Assembly: GCA_947503935.1 (NCBI GenBank)
Contig: CANNFR010000010.1
Coordinates: forward strand, 124,001 to 188,000
Source of the DNA: an uncultured Paracoccaceae bacterium
GTDB taxonomy: Bacteria > Pseudomonadota > Alphaproteobacteria > Rhodobacterales > Rhodobacteraceae
Reading direction: 5' to 3'
DNA length: 64,000 nucleotides
The notes under the pieces were generated by a model, which was not told the DNA's origin, ran no database searches, and saw only the letters and a program-made list of their open reading frames with translations. Numbering within the stretch: the stretch's first letter is position 1; every line of letters begins with the position of its first letter. Position numbers and translations under genes: made by a program. Shown here one piece after another: positions 51,927 through 60,764 of this stretch.

Positions 51927-52060
51927 CGTAATCCCCAGGCGGGCGTTTGCCGGGGCGACCCTAGCGGAATTGACCGGCGGCGAAAACTGCTATCTGGCCA
52001 AGCCGTGGCGGTCGGGCTAGGGTCTGCCACGCCCGTTTCATTCGCGCCGAAGGACACCCT

Positions 52061-53539
52061 ATGACACAGCCTGCCGATATCGCTTTCAAACCCGTCGATC
52101 TGGATGCTTTGGCGACCTTTCCCGGCCGCATCGCGGTGTTCGTGCCGGGCAAGGGGACGCTTGATCAGGCCGGACGGCGGTTGAATCGGCTGATGCGCGG
52201 GTCGCTGGCCCGGTTCGTGGAAAGCGCGGCCTTCTCGAAGATGAAGGAGGGCGACGCGACCGATCTGGCTTATCCCGCCGGGCTGGCCGCGGAAGCCGTG
52301 CAGATCGTCCGGCTGGAACGGCGCCCCGGCGTGGCCGAGGCCCGCAAGGCGGGGGCCGCCATCGGGCAAAAGCGCGGCCACGCCCCGGTTCTGGTTCTGG
52401 CGGGCAACACCAACCGCGCGGCTGAGATCTCGCTTGGGCTGGTGCTGAGGGCCTACAAGTTCACCGATCATCAGACCAAGAAAGAGGATGAGACGGGCGA
52501 GGTGGGCGACATCACGATGATGGTCGCCAAACCCGATGAGGTGCGGGCCGACGCAGCGCCCATGGCCGCCCTGGCCGAGGGCGTGTTCTTCACCCGCGAT
52601 CTGGTCAGCGAACCCGCCAATATCCTGACGACCGAGGAATTCGCCGCGCGCCTCAGCGCGATGAGCAAGCTGGGCCTGAAGGTCGAGGTTCTGGACGAGG
52701 CCGAGCTGGAAAAGCTGGGCATGCGCGCGCTTTTGGGTGTGGGCCTAGGCTCGGAGACTCCGTCGAAAGTGGTGGTCATGCAGTGGAACGGCGGCAAGAA
52801 AGGCGACAAGCCGCTGGCGCTGGTGGGCAAGGGGGTGGTGTTCGACACCGGCGGCATCTCGATCAAGCCCGCGGCGGGCATGGAAGACATGACGATGGAT
52901 ATGGGCGGCGCGGGTGTGGTGGCGGGCGTCATGCGCACGCTGGCCTTGCGCAAGGCCAAGGCGAATGTAGTGGGGCTGGTGGGCCTGGTTGAGAACATGC
53001 CCGACGGTCGTGCGCAGCGGCCCGGCGATATCGTCCGCTCGATGAAGGGCGACACGATCGAGGTGATCAATACCGATGCCGAGGGGCGTTTGGTGTTGGC
53101 CGACGTGATGTGGTACGCGCAGGACCGGTTCCAGCCGTCGGGCATGATCGATCTGGCCACGCTGACCGGCGCCATCATCATTGGCCTCGGGCATGAGAAT
53201 GCGGGCGTCTTCTCAAACGACGACACGCTCTGCCACGCCTTCCTGAAGGCCGCCGAGGCCGAGGGCGAGGGCGCCTGGCGCCTGCCGATGGGGCCTGCTT
53301 ATGACAAGCTGATCAAGTCCAACCTGGCCGATATGAAGAATGTCGGTGGCCGCTCGGCCGGGTCGATCACGGCGGCGCAGTTTCTGGCGCGTTTCGTGCG
53401 GCCCGAGACGCCGTGGATTCACCTCGATATCGCGGGCGTTGCCAGCGTGAAGCAAGATACCGACTTTGCCCCCAAGGGCGCGACTGGTTGGGGGGTGCGC
53501 GCGCTGGACCGGCTGATCCGCAACACGCTTGAGGAGTAG
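52061..53539 (+). CDS. pepA: Leucyl aminopeptidase
   Basis: M17 di-metal aminopeptidase, 492 residues, hexameric in known relatives, used in peptide turnover; some PepA proteins also bind DNA. Catalytic-domain motifs: LVGKGVVFDTGGISIKPA, the signature NTDAEGRLVLADVMWYA, and the conserved NVGGRSAGSITAAQFL. Start follows AAGGAC. Divergent from lptF. holC begins right at its stop codon. Confidence 0.96.
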   Translation: MTQPADIAFKPVDLDALATFPGRIAVFVPGKGTLDQAGRRLNRLMRGSLARFVESAAFSKMKEGDATDLAYPAGLAAEAVQIVRLERRPGVAEARKAGAAIGQKRGHAPVLVLAGNTNRAAEISLGLVLRAYKFTDHQTKKEDETGEVGDITMMVAKPDEVRADAAPMAALAEGVFFTRDLVSEPANILTTEEFAARLSAMSKLGLKVEVLDEAELEKLGMRALLGVGLGSETPSKVVVMQWNGGKKGDKPLALVGKGVVFDTGGISIKPAAGMEDMTMDMGGAGVVAGVMRTLALRKAKANVVGLVGLVENMPDGRAQRPGDIVRSMKGDTIEVINTDAEGRLVLADVMWYAQDRFQPSGMIDLATLTGAIIIGLGHENAGVFSNDDTLCHAFLKAAEAEGEGAWRLPMGPAYDKLIKSNLADMKNVGGRSAGSITAAQFLARFVRPETPWIHLDIAGVASVKQDTDFAPKGATGWGVRALDRLIRNTLEE

Positions 53540-53998
53540 ATGGGGGCTGCGTATTTCTATCACCTGACCCAGCGCCCGCTTGAGGCGGCTCTGCCGGTTT
53601 TGATCGACCGGGCTTTGGGGCAGGGGTGGCGCGTGGCGGTGCGCGGCACCGATCCCGCCCGGATGGACTGGCTGGACCGCAAACTGTGGCTGGGCCCGGA
53701 CGAGCAGTTTCTGCCCCACGGTCTGGCCGGGGGCCCGCATGACGCCGATCAGCCGGTTCTCTTGACCTGCAAGGCCGAGGCCCCGAACGCTGCGACCTGC
53801 CTGATGGCCATCGACAATGCCGATGTCACGCCCGACGAGACCAAGGCGCTTGAACGGGTCTGCATCCTCTTTGACGGCGGCAACGATCAGGCGGTCGAGC
53901 AGGCCCGTGCGCAGTGGCGTACGCTGACCGACGCGGGCGTCTCGGCGCAATATTGGAGCGAGGAATCCGGCCGCTGGGAGAAGAAGGCCGAGCGGTAG
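53540..53998 (+). CDS. holC: DNA polymerase III chi subunit
   Basis: Links the clamp loader to single-strand DNA-binding protein at the replication fork. It has 152 residues: AYFYHLTQRPLEAALPVLIDRALGQGWRVAVR at the start, then LWLGPDEQFLPHGLAG and the C-terminal CILFDGGNDQAVEQARAQWRTL. The ATG follows the pepA TAG without a single intervening base, a pepA-holC arrangement also known from other proteobacteria. Confidence 0.94.
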   Translation: MGAAYFYHLTQRPLEAALPVLIDRALGQGWRVAVRGTDPARMDWLDRKLWLGPDEQFLPHGLAGGPHDADQPVLLTCKAEAPNAATCLMAIDNADVTPDETKALERVCILFDGGNDQAVEQARAQWRTLTDAGVSAQYWSEESGRWEKKAER

Positions 53999-54038
53999 GG
54001 TCGGCAATAGGAGGACGTGCCGTACGACGGGGGCAGAG

Positions 54039-54059
54039 GTCCCGGGTCAAGCCCGGGAC
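54039..54059. repeat. GTCCCGGG inverted repeat
   Basis: GTCCCGGG and CCCGGGAC form an 8-bp stem with a TCAAG loop, between holC and marC (convergent). Elements of just this form (stem ...CCCGGG with TCAAG/CTTGA loop) are frequent dispersed repeats in alphaproteobacterial genomes, as far as I recall; it may also serve as a terminator. Confidence 0.6.
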
Positions 54060-54089
54060 GGCGTGGTTTTGGCGAGAGCCGGGGGCGCC

Positions 54090-54707
54090 TTAGACCGGTG
54101 CCAGGCCGTAGCCCGCCAGCCCGTCCAGCACGATCTGCACCGCCAAAGCGGCCAAGAGGATGCCGAACAGCCGGGTCAGCACGTTGATCCCGTTGGCGCC
54201 CAAAAAGCGGTCAAGCCGTGTGCCCAGCAGAAACAGAACCAGCGTGATCGCCACGACCAGCAGCATCACGCCATGAACCGCGGCCACCCAGACCCAATCG
54301 GTGCCCGGCTCATTGGCCAGAAGCACCATGGTGGCCATCGCGCCGGGCCCTGCGATCAGCGGCACGGCGATGGGAAAGACCGATGGGTCATGCGCGGCCT
54401 GGGCGGCATTGCTGCGCCGCGCGGTGCGCCGTTCGAACAGCATCTCGACCGCGATCAGAAACAACAAGATCCCGCCCGAGATGCGAAACGCGCTCATCGA
54501 GATGCCGGCTAGCCGCAGAAGCGTATCGCCGAAAAGCCCGAAGAGCGTCAGCACACCGACGGCCACGATGCACGCCCTCAGCGCCGCGGCCCGGCGGGCG
54601 GTGGATTCCATGCTGCGGGTCAGCGCGACAAAAAGCGGGGCGACGGCGACGGGGTCCATGATGACGAAGAGCGTCACGAAGGCCGAGGCGAGGGCGGTGT
54701 AATCCAT
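54090..54707 (-). CDS. MarC family membrane protein
   Basis: A 205-residue inner-membrane protein with six hydrophobic segments. MarC-family features: FVTLFVIMDPVAVAPLFVALT at the start, ILLFLIAVEMLF, and PLIAGPGAMATMVLLA. Function in bacteria is unclear; the old link to multiple antibiotic resistance was not confirmed. The start is three bases after the ABC-F stop, so it belongs to the same operon. Confidence 0.9.
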   Translation of the reverse strand: MDYTALASAFVTLFVIMDPVAVAPLFVALTRSMESTARRAAALRACIVAVGVLTLFGLFGDTLLRLAGISMSAFRISGGILLFLIAVEMLFERRTARRSNAAQAAHDPSVFPIAVPLIAGPGAMATMVLLANEPGTDWVWVAAVHGVMLLVVAITLVLFLLGTRLDRFLGANGINVLTRLFGILLAALAVQIVLDGLAGYGLAPV

Positions 54708-54710
54708 GGC

Positions 54711-56555
54711 TTAGCCTTCCGCCCGTTCCAGCTTTTCCTGCGCGGTCAGCCACAAAGCCTCGGCCCGGTCCGAGGCCTCCATCACCTCCGCGTATTTCTT
54801 TTGCCAGGTCTCCAGCTCGCCCAACCGGCCGTCTTCATAAAGCGCGGGGTCGGCCAGCTTCTTGGCCAGCTTGCTGCGCATCTCTTCGATCTTGGCGATC
54901 CGCTCTTCGCATTTCCGCACGTCAGACCTGAGTGCGGTCAGCGCCTCTTTCGAGGGGCGCTGGGGCTTGGCGGGCTTGGGTTTTTCCTGGGGCTCATCCG
55001 AGGACAAGAGCAGTTTGCGATACGAGTCCAGATCGTCCTCATAGGGGTTCACCGCCCCGTCCTTGACCAGCCAGAGACGGTCGGCCACCAGGCTGAGCAG
55101 ATGCATATCGTGGCTGACCAGAATGACGGCGCCGGAATATTCGGTCAGCGCGACCACCAAAGCCTCGCGGCTTTCCATATCCAGGTGGTTTGTCGGTTCG
55201 TCCAAAATCAGCAGATGCGGCGCATCGATGGTCGCCAAAAGCAGCGACAGCCGCGCCTTTTGCCCGCCCGACAGCCGCGCGACCACGGTTTCCGCCTGAT
55301 CGGCCATCAACCCGAACCCCGCCAGACGGGCGCGCAGCTTGGCCGGGCTTTCATCGGGGCGCAAGCTTCGGACATGCTGAAGCGGCGTCTCGTCGATATG
55401 TAGCTCATCCACCTGATGCTGCGCGAAATAGCCGATCCGCAGCTTGCCCGAGCGGATCATGCGCCCGTCCATTGCTTTCAATTTGTCGGCCAACAGCTTG
55501 GAAAGGGTGGATTTTCCCTCGCCATTGCGGCCCAGAAGGGCGATCCGGTCATCCTGATCGATCCGCAGGTTCAGCCGCTTCAGAACCGGCTGCTCGGTAT
55601 ACCCCACCGCCGCGTTATCGAGCGCAATGATCGGCGGCGACAGCTCCTCGGGTGACGGGAAGGCGAAGGCGCGGCTTTTGGCCTCCTCCGGGGCGCTGAT
55701 CGGCGTCATCTTTTCCAGCATCTTGACCCGGCTCTGCGCCTGGCGCGCTTTTGAGGCCTTGGCCTTGAAGCGGTCGACGAAGCTTTGCAGATGCGCGCGC
55801 CGCTGGTCCTGCTTTTTCGCCTCGGCCGCCTGCACGGCCAGCTTGGCGGCCTTGGCGCGGGCGAACGTGTCGTAATTGCCGGTCCAGAGCGTCAGCTTTT
55901 TCGCCTCAAGATGCAGGATCGCGCCGACCGCGCGGTTCAGAAGGCCGCGATCGTGGCTGATGATCATCACGGTATGCGGATAGCGGGCCAGATAGCTTTC
56001 CAGCCAGAGCGCGCCTTCGAGGTCGAGATAGTTGGTCGGTTCATCCAGAAGCAGAAGATCGGGCTGCGAAAAGAGGACGCCTGCCAAAGCCACCCGCATC
56101 CGCCAGCCGCCCGAGAAATCCGAGCAGGGCCTGGCCTGCGCGGCCGCATCGAAGCCCAAGCCCCGCAGGATGCTGGCGGCACGCCCCTCGGCCGACCAGG
56201 CATCGATATCCGACAGCCGGGTCTGGATCTCGGCGATGCGGTGCGCGTCGGTCGCCGTGTCGGCCTCGGCCAGCAAGGCGGCGCGTTCGACATCGGCCTC
56301 AAGCACCGTGTCGATCAGCGAGGTGGACGACGAAGGCACCTCCTGCGCCACGCCACCAACCCGCGCGCGAGAGGGCAGCTCAATCTCGCCGCCATCCAGC
56401 GTCAACTCGCCCCGGATCAGCTTGAAGAGCGTGGTCTTGCCGGTACCGTTGCGCCCGACAAGGCCCACCTTGTGGCCCGTCGGCACGGTGGCCGATGCCC
56501 CCTCAAACAACGGGCGGCCTTCGACGCTGTAGTTGATATCGGATATTCGAAGCAT
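54711..56555 (-). CDS. ABC-F family ATPase
   Basis: A 614-residue soluble protein with two ABC domains and no membrane part, acting on ribosomes in known relatives. Walker A motifs GRNGTGKTT and GRNGEGKST, signatures FSGGWRMRV and LSGGQKARL, and Walker B segments [12 protein letters not shown] and [12 protein letters not shown] are intact. The ABC-F linker between domains ([18 protein letters not shown]) and a basic coiled-coil C-terminus (about 530-610) are present, resembling YheS/Uup. The exact subclass is not settled. Confidence 0.93.
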   Translation of the reverse strand: MLRISDINYSVEGRPLFEGASATVPTGHKVGLVGRNGTGKTTLFKLIRGELTLDGGEIELPSRARVGGVAQEVPSSSTSLIDTVLEADVERAALLAEADTATDAHRIAEIQTRLSDIDAWSAEGRAASILRGLGFDAAAQARPCSDFSGGWRMRVALAGVLFSQPDLLLLDEPTNYLDLEGALWLESYLARYPHTVMIISHDRGLLNRAVGAILHLEAKKLTLWTGNYDTFARAKAAKLAVQAAEAKKQDQRRAHLQSFVDRFKAKASKARQAQSRVKMLEKMTPISAPEEAKSRAFAFPSPEELSPPIIALDNAAVGYTEQPVLKRLNLRIDQDDRIALLGRNGEGKSTLSKLLADKLKAMDGRMIRSGKLRIGYFAQHQVDELHIDETPLQHVRSLRPDESPAKLRARLAGFGLMADQAETVVARLSGGQKARLSLLLATIDAPHLLILDEPTNHLDMESREALVVALTEYSGAVILVSHDMHLLSLVADRLWLVKDGAVNPYEDDLDSYRKLLLSSDEPQEKPKPAKPQRPSKEALTALRSDVRKCEERIAKIEEMRSKLAKKLADPALYEDGRLGELETWQKKYAEVMEASDRAEALWLTAQEKLERAEG

Positions 56556-56693
56556 GTGCCTCCCCTGCCTGAACGCGCGCGTGGCGTCAACGCGTGTTAC
56601 GTGGGGTTTTCATGCGCCAACGCCCATGTTAGGGCAGCGCCGGATTTCAGGGCGGGGCAGGGGCTCCGGGCCCTTTTGAACGGAGAGACGACA

Positions 56694-57116
56694 ATGGCGG
56701 TTCAACGCACCCTTTCGATCATCAAACCCGACGCGACCAAGCGCAACCTGACCGGCAAGATCAACGCCAAGTTCGAAGAGGCGGGCCTGCGGATCGTGGC
56801 GCAAAAGCGCATTCATCTGAGCCAGGCCCAGGCCGAGGCGTTCTATGCCGTCCACAAGGACCGGCCGTTCTTTGGTGAACTGACCGAGTTCATGGCCTCC
56901 GAGCCCGTCGTCGTGCAGGTTCTGGAAGGCGAAGACGCGATCGCCAAGAACCGTGAAGTCATGGGCGCGACGAACCCCGAAAACGCCGATGCCGGCACTA
57001 TTCGCAAGGAATTCGCGCTGTCGGTCGGTGAAAACTCGGTCCACGGGTCGGACGCGCCTGAGACGGCGGCGGAAGAGATCGCATTCTTCTTCTCGGGCCT
57101 CGAACTGGTCGGCTAA
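56694..57116 (+). CDS. ndk: Nucleoside diphosphate kinase
   Basis: Transfers the terminal phosphate between nucleoside di- and triphosphates through a phosphohistidine. It has 140 residues, with opening [19 protein letters not shown], the [13 protein letters not shown] block and the active histidine 117 in GENSVHGSD. The ATG is at 56694 after a GGAGAG site; the long open frame upstream overlaps the divergent ABC-F gene and is not coding. A strong terminator follows. Confidence 0.98.
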   Translation: MAVQRTLSIIKPDATKRNLTGKINAKFEEAGLRIVAQKRIHLSQAQAEAFYAVHKDRPFFGELTEFMASEPVVVQVLEGEDAIAKNREVMGATNPENADAGTIRKEFALSVGENSVHGSDAPETAAEEIAFFFSGLELVG

Positions 57117-57152
57117 GACGTCGTCGACCTTCACTGGCTTTGCAGATCAGTC

Positions 57153-57177
57153 AGGGCGCGCACAATTTGCGCGCCCT
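57153..57177 (+). terminator. Terminator of ndk
   Basis: AGGGCGCGC and GCGCGCCCT form a perfect 9-bp stem with a 7-base loop (ACAATTT without its outer pairings), followed by CTCTCTCGTT. It lies 37 bases after the ndk stop. Confidence 0.75.
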
Positions 57178-57397
57178 CTCTCGTTCATGGGTCAGGTATT
57201 GGTTGCCCAAATCGCCTGGCCGCGACTGTCGGACTTCGGAGATTTGTTGCATTCTCAACCGACCTCGCATGTGATGCATTAAGGAGCATGTTCGCCAGGC
57301 TGAAATAGACCCGGCCAACGCGGCAATCTATTATGAATCTGACGGCAGAAAATGAATGATCGGATCTGAATTGTTTTATCCACACAAATGGTCGCTG
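57178..57397. other. Spacer before the small secreted-protein gene
   Basis: No gene is seen. GC is lower than in the neighbourhood. An upstream in-frame start at 57356 would add 14 residues before the signal peptide and is not preferred. Confidence 0.35.
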
Positions 57398-57817
57398 ATG
57401 CGCATATTGTGCATCGTTCTTGCCTTTGGCTGCCTCTTGCACTCAATCGCTTTGGCAGACACGGATGAGGGGGGCTATCTCGCGTTTGATTGCTCGTTTG
57501 ACGCCACAGACGGTGAAGCGCCCAATGTGGCTATCAGTCTTTCTGGTGAAGATCAGGTTTCGTTGAAGATCAACGGGTCAGGTGTCGCTGGAGGTTTTAT
57601 ACCGTCTACCACCAGTCCCGCTCCGACAATCGGGTTCTTTGCGTCTGGCGCGGGCGGTGGCGTTTACACCTTGGCGATCCATCGGTCGTTCTTTCGGCCT
57701 CACCCGGATGGCTATGATCCCACACGGCCACCCGCGACATTGACGGTTCAGTGGACTGACAAAGACGTCACACCTGTTGTTGAGGTGTTTTCAGGTCATT
57801 GCTTGATCGAAGATTAG
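57398..57817 (+). CDS. Small secreted protein with terminal cysteines
   Basis: A 139-residue exported protein, not a named family. Signal peptide at about 1-21 (RILCIVLAFGCLLHSIALA), then DTDEGGYLAFDCSFD, a beta-rich body with Gly/Ser/Pro turns, and GHCLIED at the end. The first mature cysteine and the last one bracket the domain, the same plan as in the two liv-operon proteins at 20322-20714 and 20928-21308. Lower GC than neighbours suggests relaxed selection or transfer. No SD of note; expression uncertain. Confidence 0.6.
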   Translation: MRILCIVLAFGCLLHSIALADTDEGGYLAFDCSFDATDGEAPNVAISLSGEDQVSLKINGSGVAGGFIPSTTSPAPTIGFFASGAGGGVYTLAIHRSFFRPHPDGYDPTRPPATLTVQWTDKDVTPVVEVFSGHCLIED

Positions 57818-57903
57818 GTCCGCGCCGTCGGTATTCGAACCGGGAATGACCGGAGACTTTGTTGGCAAGGCGCTGATGTGCGCCTCGCCGGGTTTTGCGG
57901 GCC

Positions 57904-58557
57904 TCAGACCGGCTGCTTTGTGGTGCGAAGGTAGGGGAGTTTCTTGTCGAACCCGCCAAAGCGCTTTTCGGCATCCTCGTCCGACACGGCGGCCGTCACA
58001 ATCACGTCGCCGCCCTGGGTCCAGCCGGCGGGGGTGGCGACCTGGTGTTTAGCGGTCAACTGGATGGAATCGAGCGCGCGCAGGATCTCGTCGAAATTGC
58101 GGCCTGTGGTCATCGGGTAGGTCAGGCTGAGTTTGACCTTCTTGTCGGGGCCCACGATGAACACGGTGCGCACGGTCTGGTTGTCGGCGGGCGTGCGGCC
58201 CTCGACCCGGTCCTCGGCGGCGGGCAGCATGTCGTAAAGCTTGGCCACTTTCATCTCGGGGTCACCGATCATCGGATAGCTGACCTCATTCCCGGTCAGC
58301 GTGGTGATGTCGGATTTCCAGCGGTGGTGATCCTCGACCGGGTCGACCGAGATGCCGATGATCTTGGCGTTGCGCTTGGCGAACTCCTCGGCCATGCCGG
58401 CCATCATGCCCAGTTCCGTGGTGCAGACGGGCGTGAAATCCTTCGGGTGCGAGAAGAGGATCGCGTAGCCATCGCCGATCCACTTGTGAAACTCGATCGG
58501 GCCTTCGGTGGTATCGGCGGTGAAATCCGGCGCGGTATCGTTGATACGAAGTGCCAT
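57904..58557 (-). CDS. 1-Cys peroxiredoxin (Prx6 type)
   Basis: Cytosolic thiol peroxidase, 217 residues. The peroxidatic cysteine is Cys45 in FTPVCTTE; there is no resolving cysteine, and the long C-terminal Prx6 extension (ATPAGWTQGGDVIVTAAVSDEDA) is present. DHHRWKSDI and NQTVRTVFIVGPDKKVKL are family segments. Start follows AGGAGG. An inverted repeat CGTTA-N9-TAACG at 58580-58598 lies upstream. Confidence 0.95.
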   Translation of the reverse strand: MALRINDTAPDFTADTTEGPIEFHKWIGDGYAILFSHPKDFTPVCTTELGMMAGMAEEFAKRNAKIIGISVDPVEDHHRWKSDITTLTGNEVSYPMIGDPEMKVAKLYDMLPAAEDRVEGRTPADNQTVRTVFIVGPDKKVKLSLTYPMTTGRNFDEILRALDSIQLTAKHQVATPAGWTQGGDVIVTAAVSDEDAEKRFGGFDKKLPYLRTTKQPV

Positions 58558-58579
58558 GTCTGGGCCTCCTGTTCGATTT

Positions 58580-58598
58580 CGTTAACCGATAGATAACG
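58580..58598. promoter_or_regulatory. Inverted repeat upstream of the peroxiredoxin gene
   Basis: CGTTA and TAACG flank a nine-base spacer, 23 bases before the start codon. It could be an operator of a redox regulator or part of the promoter. The match to any known consensus is not good enough to name the factor. Confidence 0.35.
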
Positions 58599-58787
58599 AT
58601 TGGCGCGGGGGCTTGCACGGGGGCATCGGCAGAAAAAGACTACCTGTCTTTCTCGGCCGGTTCGGCTGCGGACAATGTCAACCGGGCGGGTCCATTTGCG
58701 GAATGCTGTTTTCGGCCCCGCGGTGCGCTTGCGACTCTCTCCCGCCAATGACACTCTGCCGCCGAAACAGCCCCTGAGGAGGCCGAT

Positions 58788-60230
58788 ATGCTTGAGAAAC
58801 GCGATTTCTACATCAATGGTGCCTGGGTTGCGCCCGCCGCCCGGAACGATCTGGACGTGATCGACCCGTCGACCGAAGAGGTCTGCGCCGTGATCTCGCT
58901 CGGCGGGCAGGCCGATACCGATGCGGCCGTCGCTGCGGCGAGCGGCGCGTTTGAGGCCTGGGCCTTCGACACCGCGCCCGAGGCGCGCCGGGCGCTGGTG
59001 GAAAAGCTGTTGGAGATCTATCAGGCGCGGGCCGAAGAGATGGCCCAGGCGATGAGCCTTGAGATGGGCGCGCCGATCGACTGGGCGCGTCAGCAGCAGG
59101 TTGGCGCGGGCAGCTGGCATATCAGCAACTTCCTGACCGCCTTCAAGGATTTTCAGTTTGAGCGTCCGCTGGGCCCCCATGCCCCCACCGACCGGATCAT
59201 TCATGAGCCCGTCGGCGTGGTGGGCATGATCACGCCGTGGAACTGGCCGATGAACCAGGTCACGCTGAAGGTGATCCCGGCGATGCTGACCGGTTGCACG
59301 ATGGTGCTGAAACCCTCAGAAGTGGCGCCGCTCTCGGCGCATCTTTTCGCCGAGATGGTACATGAGGCAGGCTTCCCGGCGGGCGTGTTCAACCTGGTCA
59401 ACGGCGATGGCGTGGGCGTGGGCACGCAGCTTTCGGTGCATCCGGATGTGAACATGATCAGCTTTACCGGATCGACCCGTGCGGGCATCGCGATCTCGAA
59501 GGCGGCGGCCGATAGCCTGAAGCGGGTGCATCTGGAGCTGGGCGGCAAAGGTGCCAACATCGTCTTTGCCGATGCCGACGAGAAGGCGGTCAAACGCGGT
59601 GCGCAGCATTGCTTCAACAATACCGGCCAAAGCTGCAACGCGCCAACGCGCATGCTGGTGGAACGGTCGATCTACGACCAGGCGGTCGAGATCGCAGCAG
59701 CGACCGCCGAGGCCACGAAAGTCGGGTCGGGCCACGAAGAGGGGCGCCATATCGGGCCGGTGGTCAGCGAGGCGCAGTTCGACAAGATCCAAGGCCTGAT
59801 CCAGACCGGCATCGACGAGGGCGCGCGGCTGGTGGCGGGGGGCCTCGGCCGGCCCGACGGGCTGAACCGGGGCTATTACGTCCGGCCCACCGTGTTTGCC
59901 GATGTGTCGAACGACATGACGATCGCGCGCGAGGAAATTTTTGGCCCCGTCCTGTCGATCATTCCGTTTGAGACCGAGGCCGAAGCGATCCGCATCGCCA
60001 ATGACACGCCCTATGGGCTGACCGATTACGTGCAGAGCCAGGACGATGCCAAGCGCGTGCGCGTGGCCCGGCGTCTGCGGGCGGGCATGGTCGAGATGAA
60101 CGGCAAGGGCCGCGGCGCAGGCTCGCCCTTCGGCGGCATGAAGGCCTCAGGCAACGGCCGGGAGGGCGGAATCTGGGGGCTTGAGGATTTCTGCGAGGTA
60201 AAAGCGGTGTCCGGCTGGGCGGCTGAGTAA
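58788..60230 (+). CDS. NAD(P)-dependent aldehyde dehydrogenase
   Basis: A 480-residue ALDH-superfamily enzyme oxidising an aldehyde to the acid. Active-site motifs: GMITPWNWPMNQ, FTGSTRAGI, general base Glu250 in LELGGKGAN and nucleophile Cys283 in NNTGQSCNAPTRM, and EEIFGPVLSI. The substrate is not evident. It is a single-gene unit divergent from the peroxiredoxin; a hairpin follows at 60257-60294. Confidence 0.95.
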   Translation: MLEKRDFYINGAWVAPAARNDLDVIDPSTEEVCAVISLGGQADTDAAVAAASGAFEAWAFDTAPEARRALVEKLLEIYQARAEEMAQAMSLEMGAPIDWARQQQVGAGSWHISNFLTAFKDFQFERPLGPHAPTDRIIHEPVGVVGMITPWNWPMNQVTLKVIPAMLTGCTMVLKPSEVAPLSAHLFAEMVHEAGFPAGVFNLVNGDGVGVGTQLSVHPDVNMISFTGSTRAGIAISKAAADSLKRVHLELGGKGANIVFADADEKAVKRGAQHCFNNTGQSCNAPTRMLVERSIYDQAVEIAAATAEATKVGSGHEEGRHIGPVVSEAQFDKIQGLIQTGIDEGARLVAGGLGRPDGLNRGYYVRPTVFADVSNDMTIAREEIFGPVLSIIPFETEAEAIRIANDTPYGLTDYVQSQDDAKRVRVARRLRAGMVEMNGKGRGAGSPFGGMKASGNGREGGIWGLEDFCEVKAVSGWAAE

Positions 60231-60256
60231 GGCGGTCTGGACCCGTCGCCACCTTG

Positions 60257-60294
60257 GGGAAAGCCGCAGGGCTGTTTATGCTTTTGGCTTTCCC
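60257..60294 (+). terminator. Hairpin after the aldehyde dehydrogenase gene
   Basis: GGGAAAGCC (60257-60265) pairs with GGCTTTCCC (60286-60294) around a 20-base loop containing CTTTT. No T-run follows, so termination may be partial. Confidence 0.5.
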
Positions 60295-60593
60295 TCAGGC
60301 GGGGGGCTGAAGCCGGCCAACGGGCGACCCCTCCGCCGATTTGTTAACCCTTTGGGCGGAAGTATGGCGATTCCCGGGGTAATGTGTGGGTAGCGTGTGT
60401 TCCCCGTATGGCGCGCACGCAATGCGTGTAATAAGGGCAAACCGGCCTGTATTTGCGGAAAATCTTAACTGACGCAACGTCATCTATACCTAGTATGACA
60501 TCGGCGATTTTCCGCCAAATGTTCACGCCGTCGCCACAATCGGGCCTTTATACGGGGTGACCTTTACGGAAAGGACAGTGGAGTACCATAAAA
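60295..60593. promoter_or_regulatory. Gene-free region with two palindromes before the 56-aa gene
   Basis: No ORF is supported. CACGCA-A-TGCGTG at 60416-60428 is a perfect 13-base odd palindrome. GTCATCTA...TAGTATGAC at 60479-60499 is a near-palindrome with one bulged base. Both are upstream of the small gene at 60594 and are candidate operators. The length suggests a regulated promoter or an untranslated leader. Confidence 0.4.
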
Positions 60594-60764
60594 ATGGGCG
60601 TCATTTCATTCACCCCTCGTGCCGTCAGCACATCCGCCGATCAGGAGGATGATCGCTTCGATGCGCGCCTGACCGCGCTGTCGCGCACCAGCAAGCGCCC
60701 GGTCGGCAAGCGCCCGTCGCTGTTTGAGCGCGTCAAAAGTCAGCCGACACCCCAGGAAGCTTGA
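60594..60764 (+). CDS. Small 56-residue protein overlapping mipZ tail to tail
   Basis: Translates as a 56-residue basic/acidic protein starting MGVISFTPRAV and ending SQPTPQEA, without membrane segment. A GGAG ribosome site lies ten bases before ATG. Residues 17-26 are acidic, then Ser/Lys/Arg-rich (SRTSKRPVGKRPSLFERVK). Its last 32 bases overlap the end of mipZ on the other strand. Not recognised; the codon pattern (third-position G/C) is that of a real gene. Given its neighbour it could relate to cell division, but this is only proximity. Confidence 0.6.
   Translation: MGVISFTPRAVSTSADQEDDRFDARLTALSRTSKRPVGKRPSLFERVKSQPTPQEA

Noticed and set aside
51927-52060. TTGACC ... TATCTG promoter before pepA
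   Set aside because: The spacing is 15 bases, too short for a confident sigma-70 promoter.
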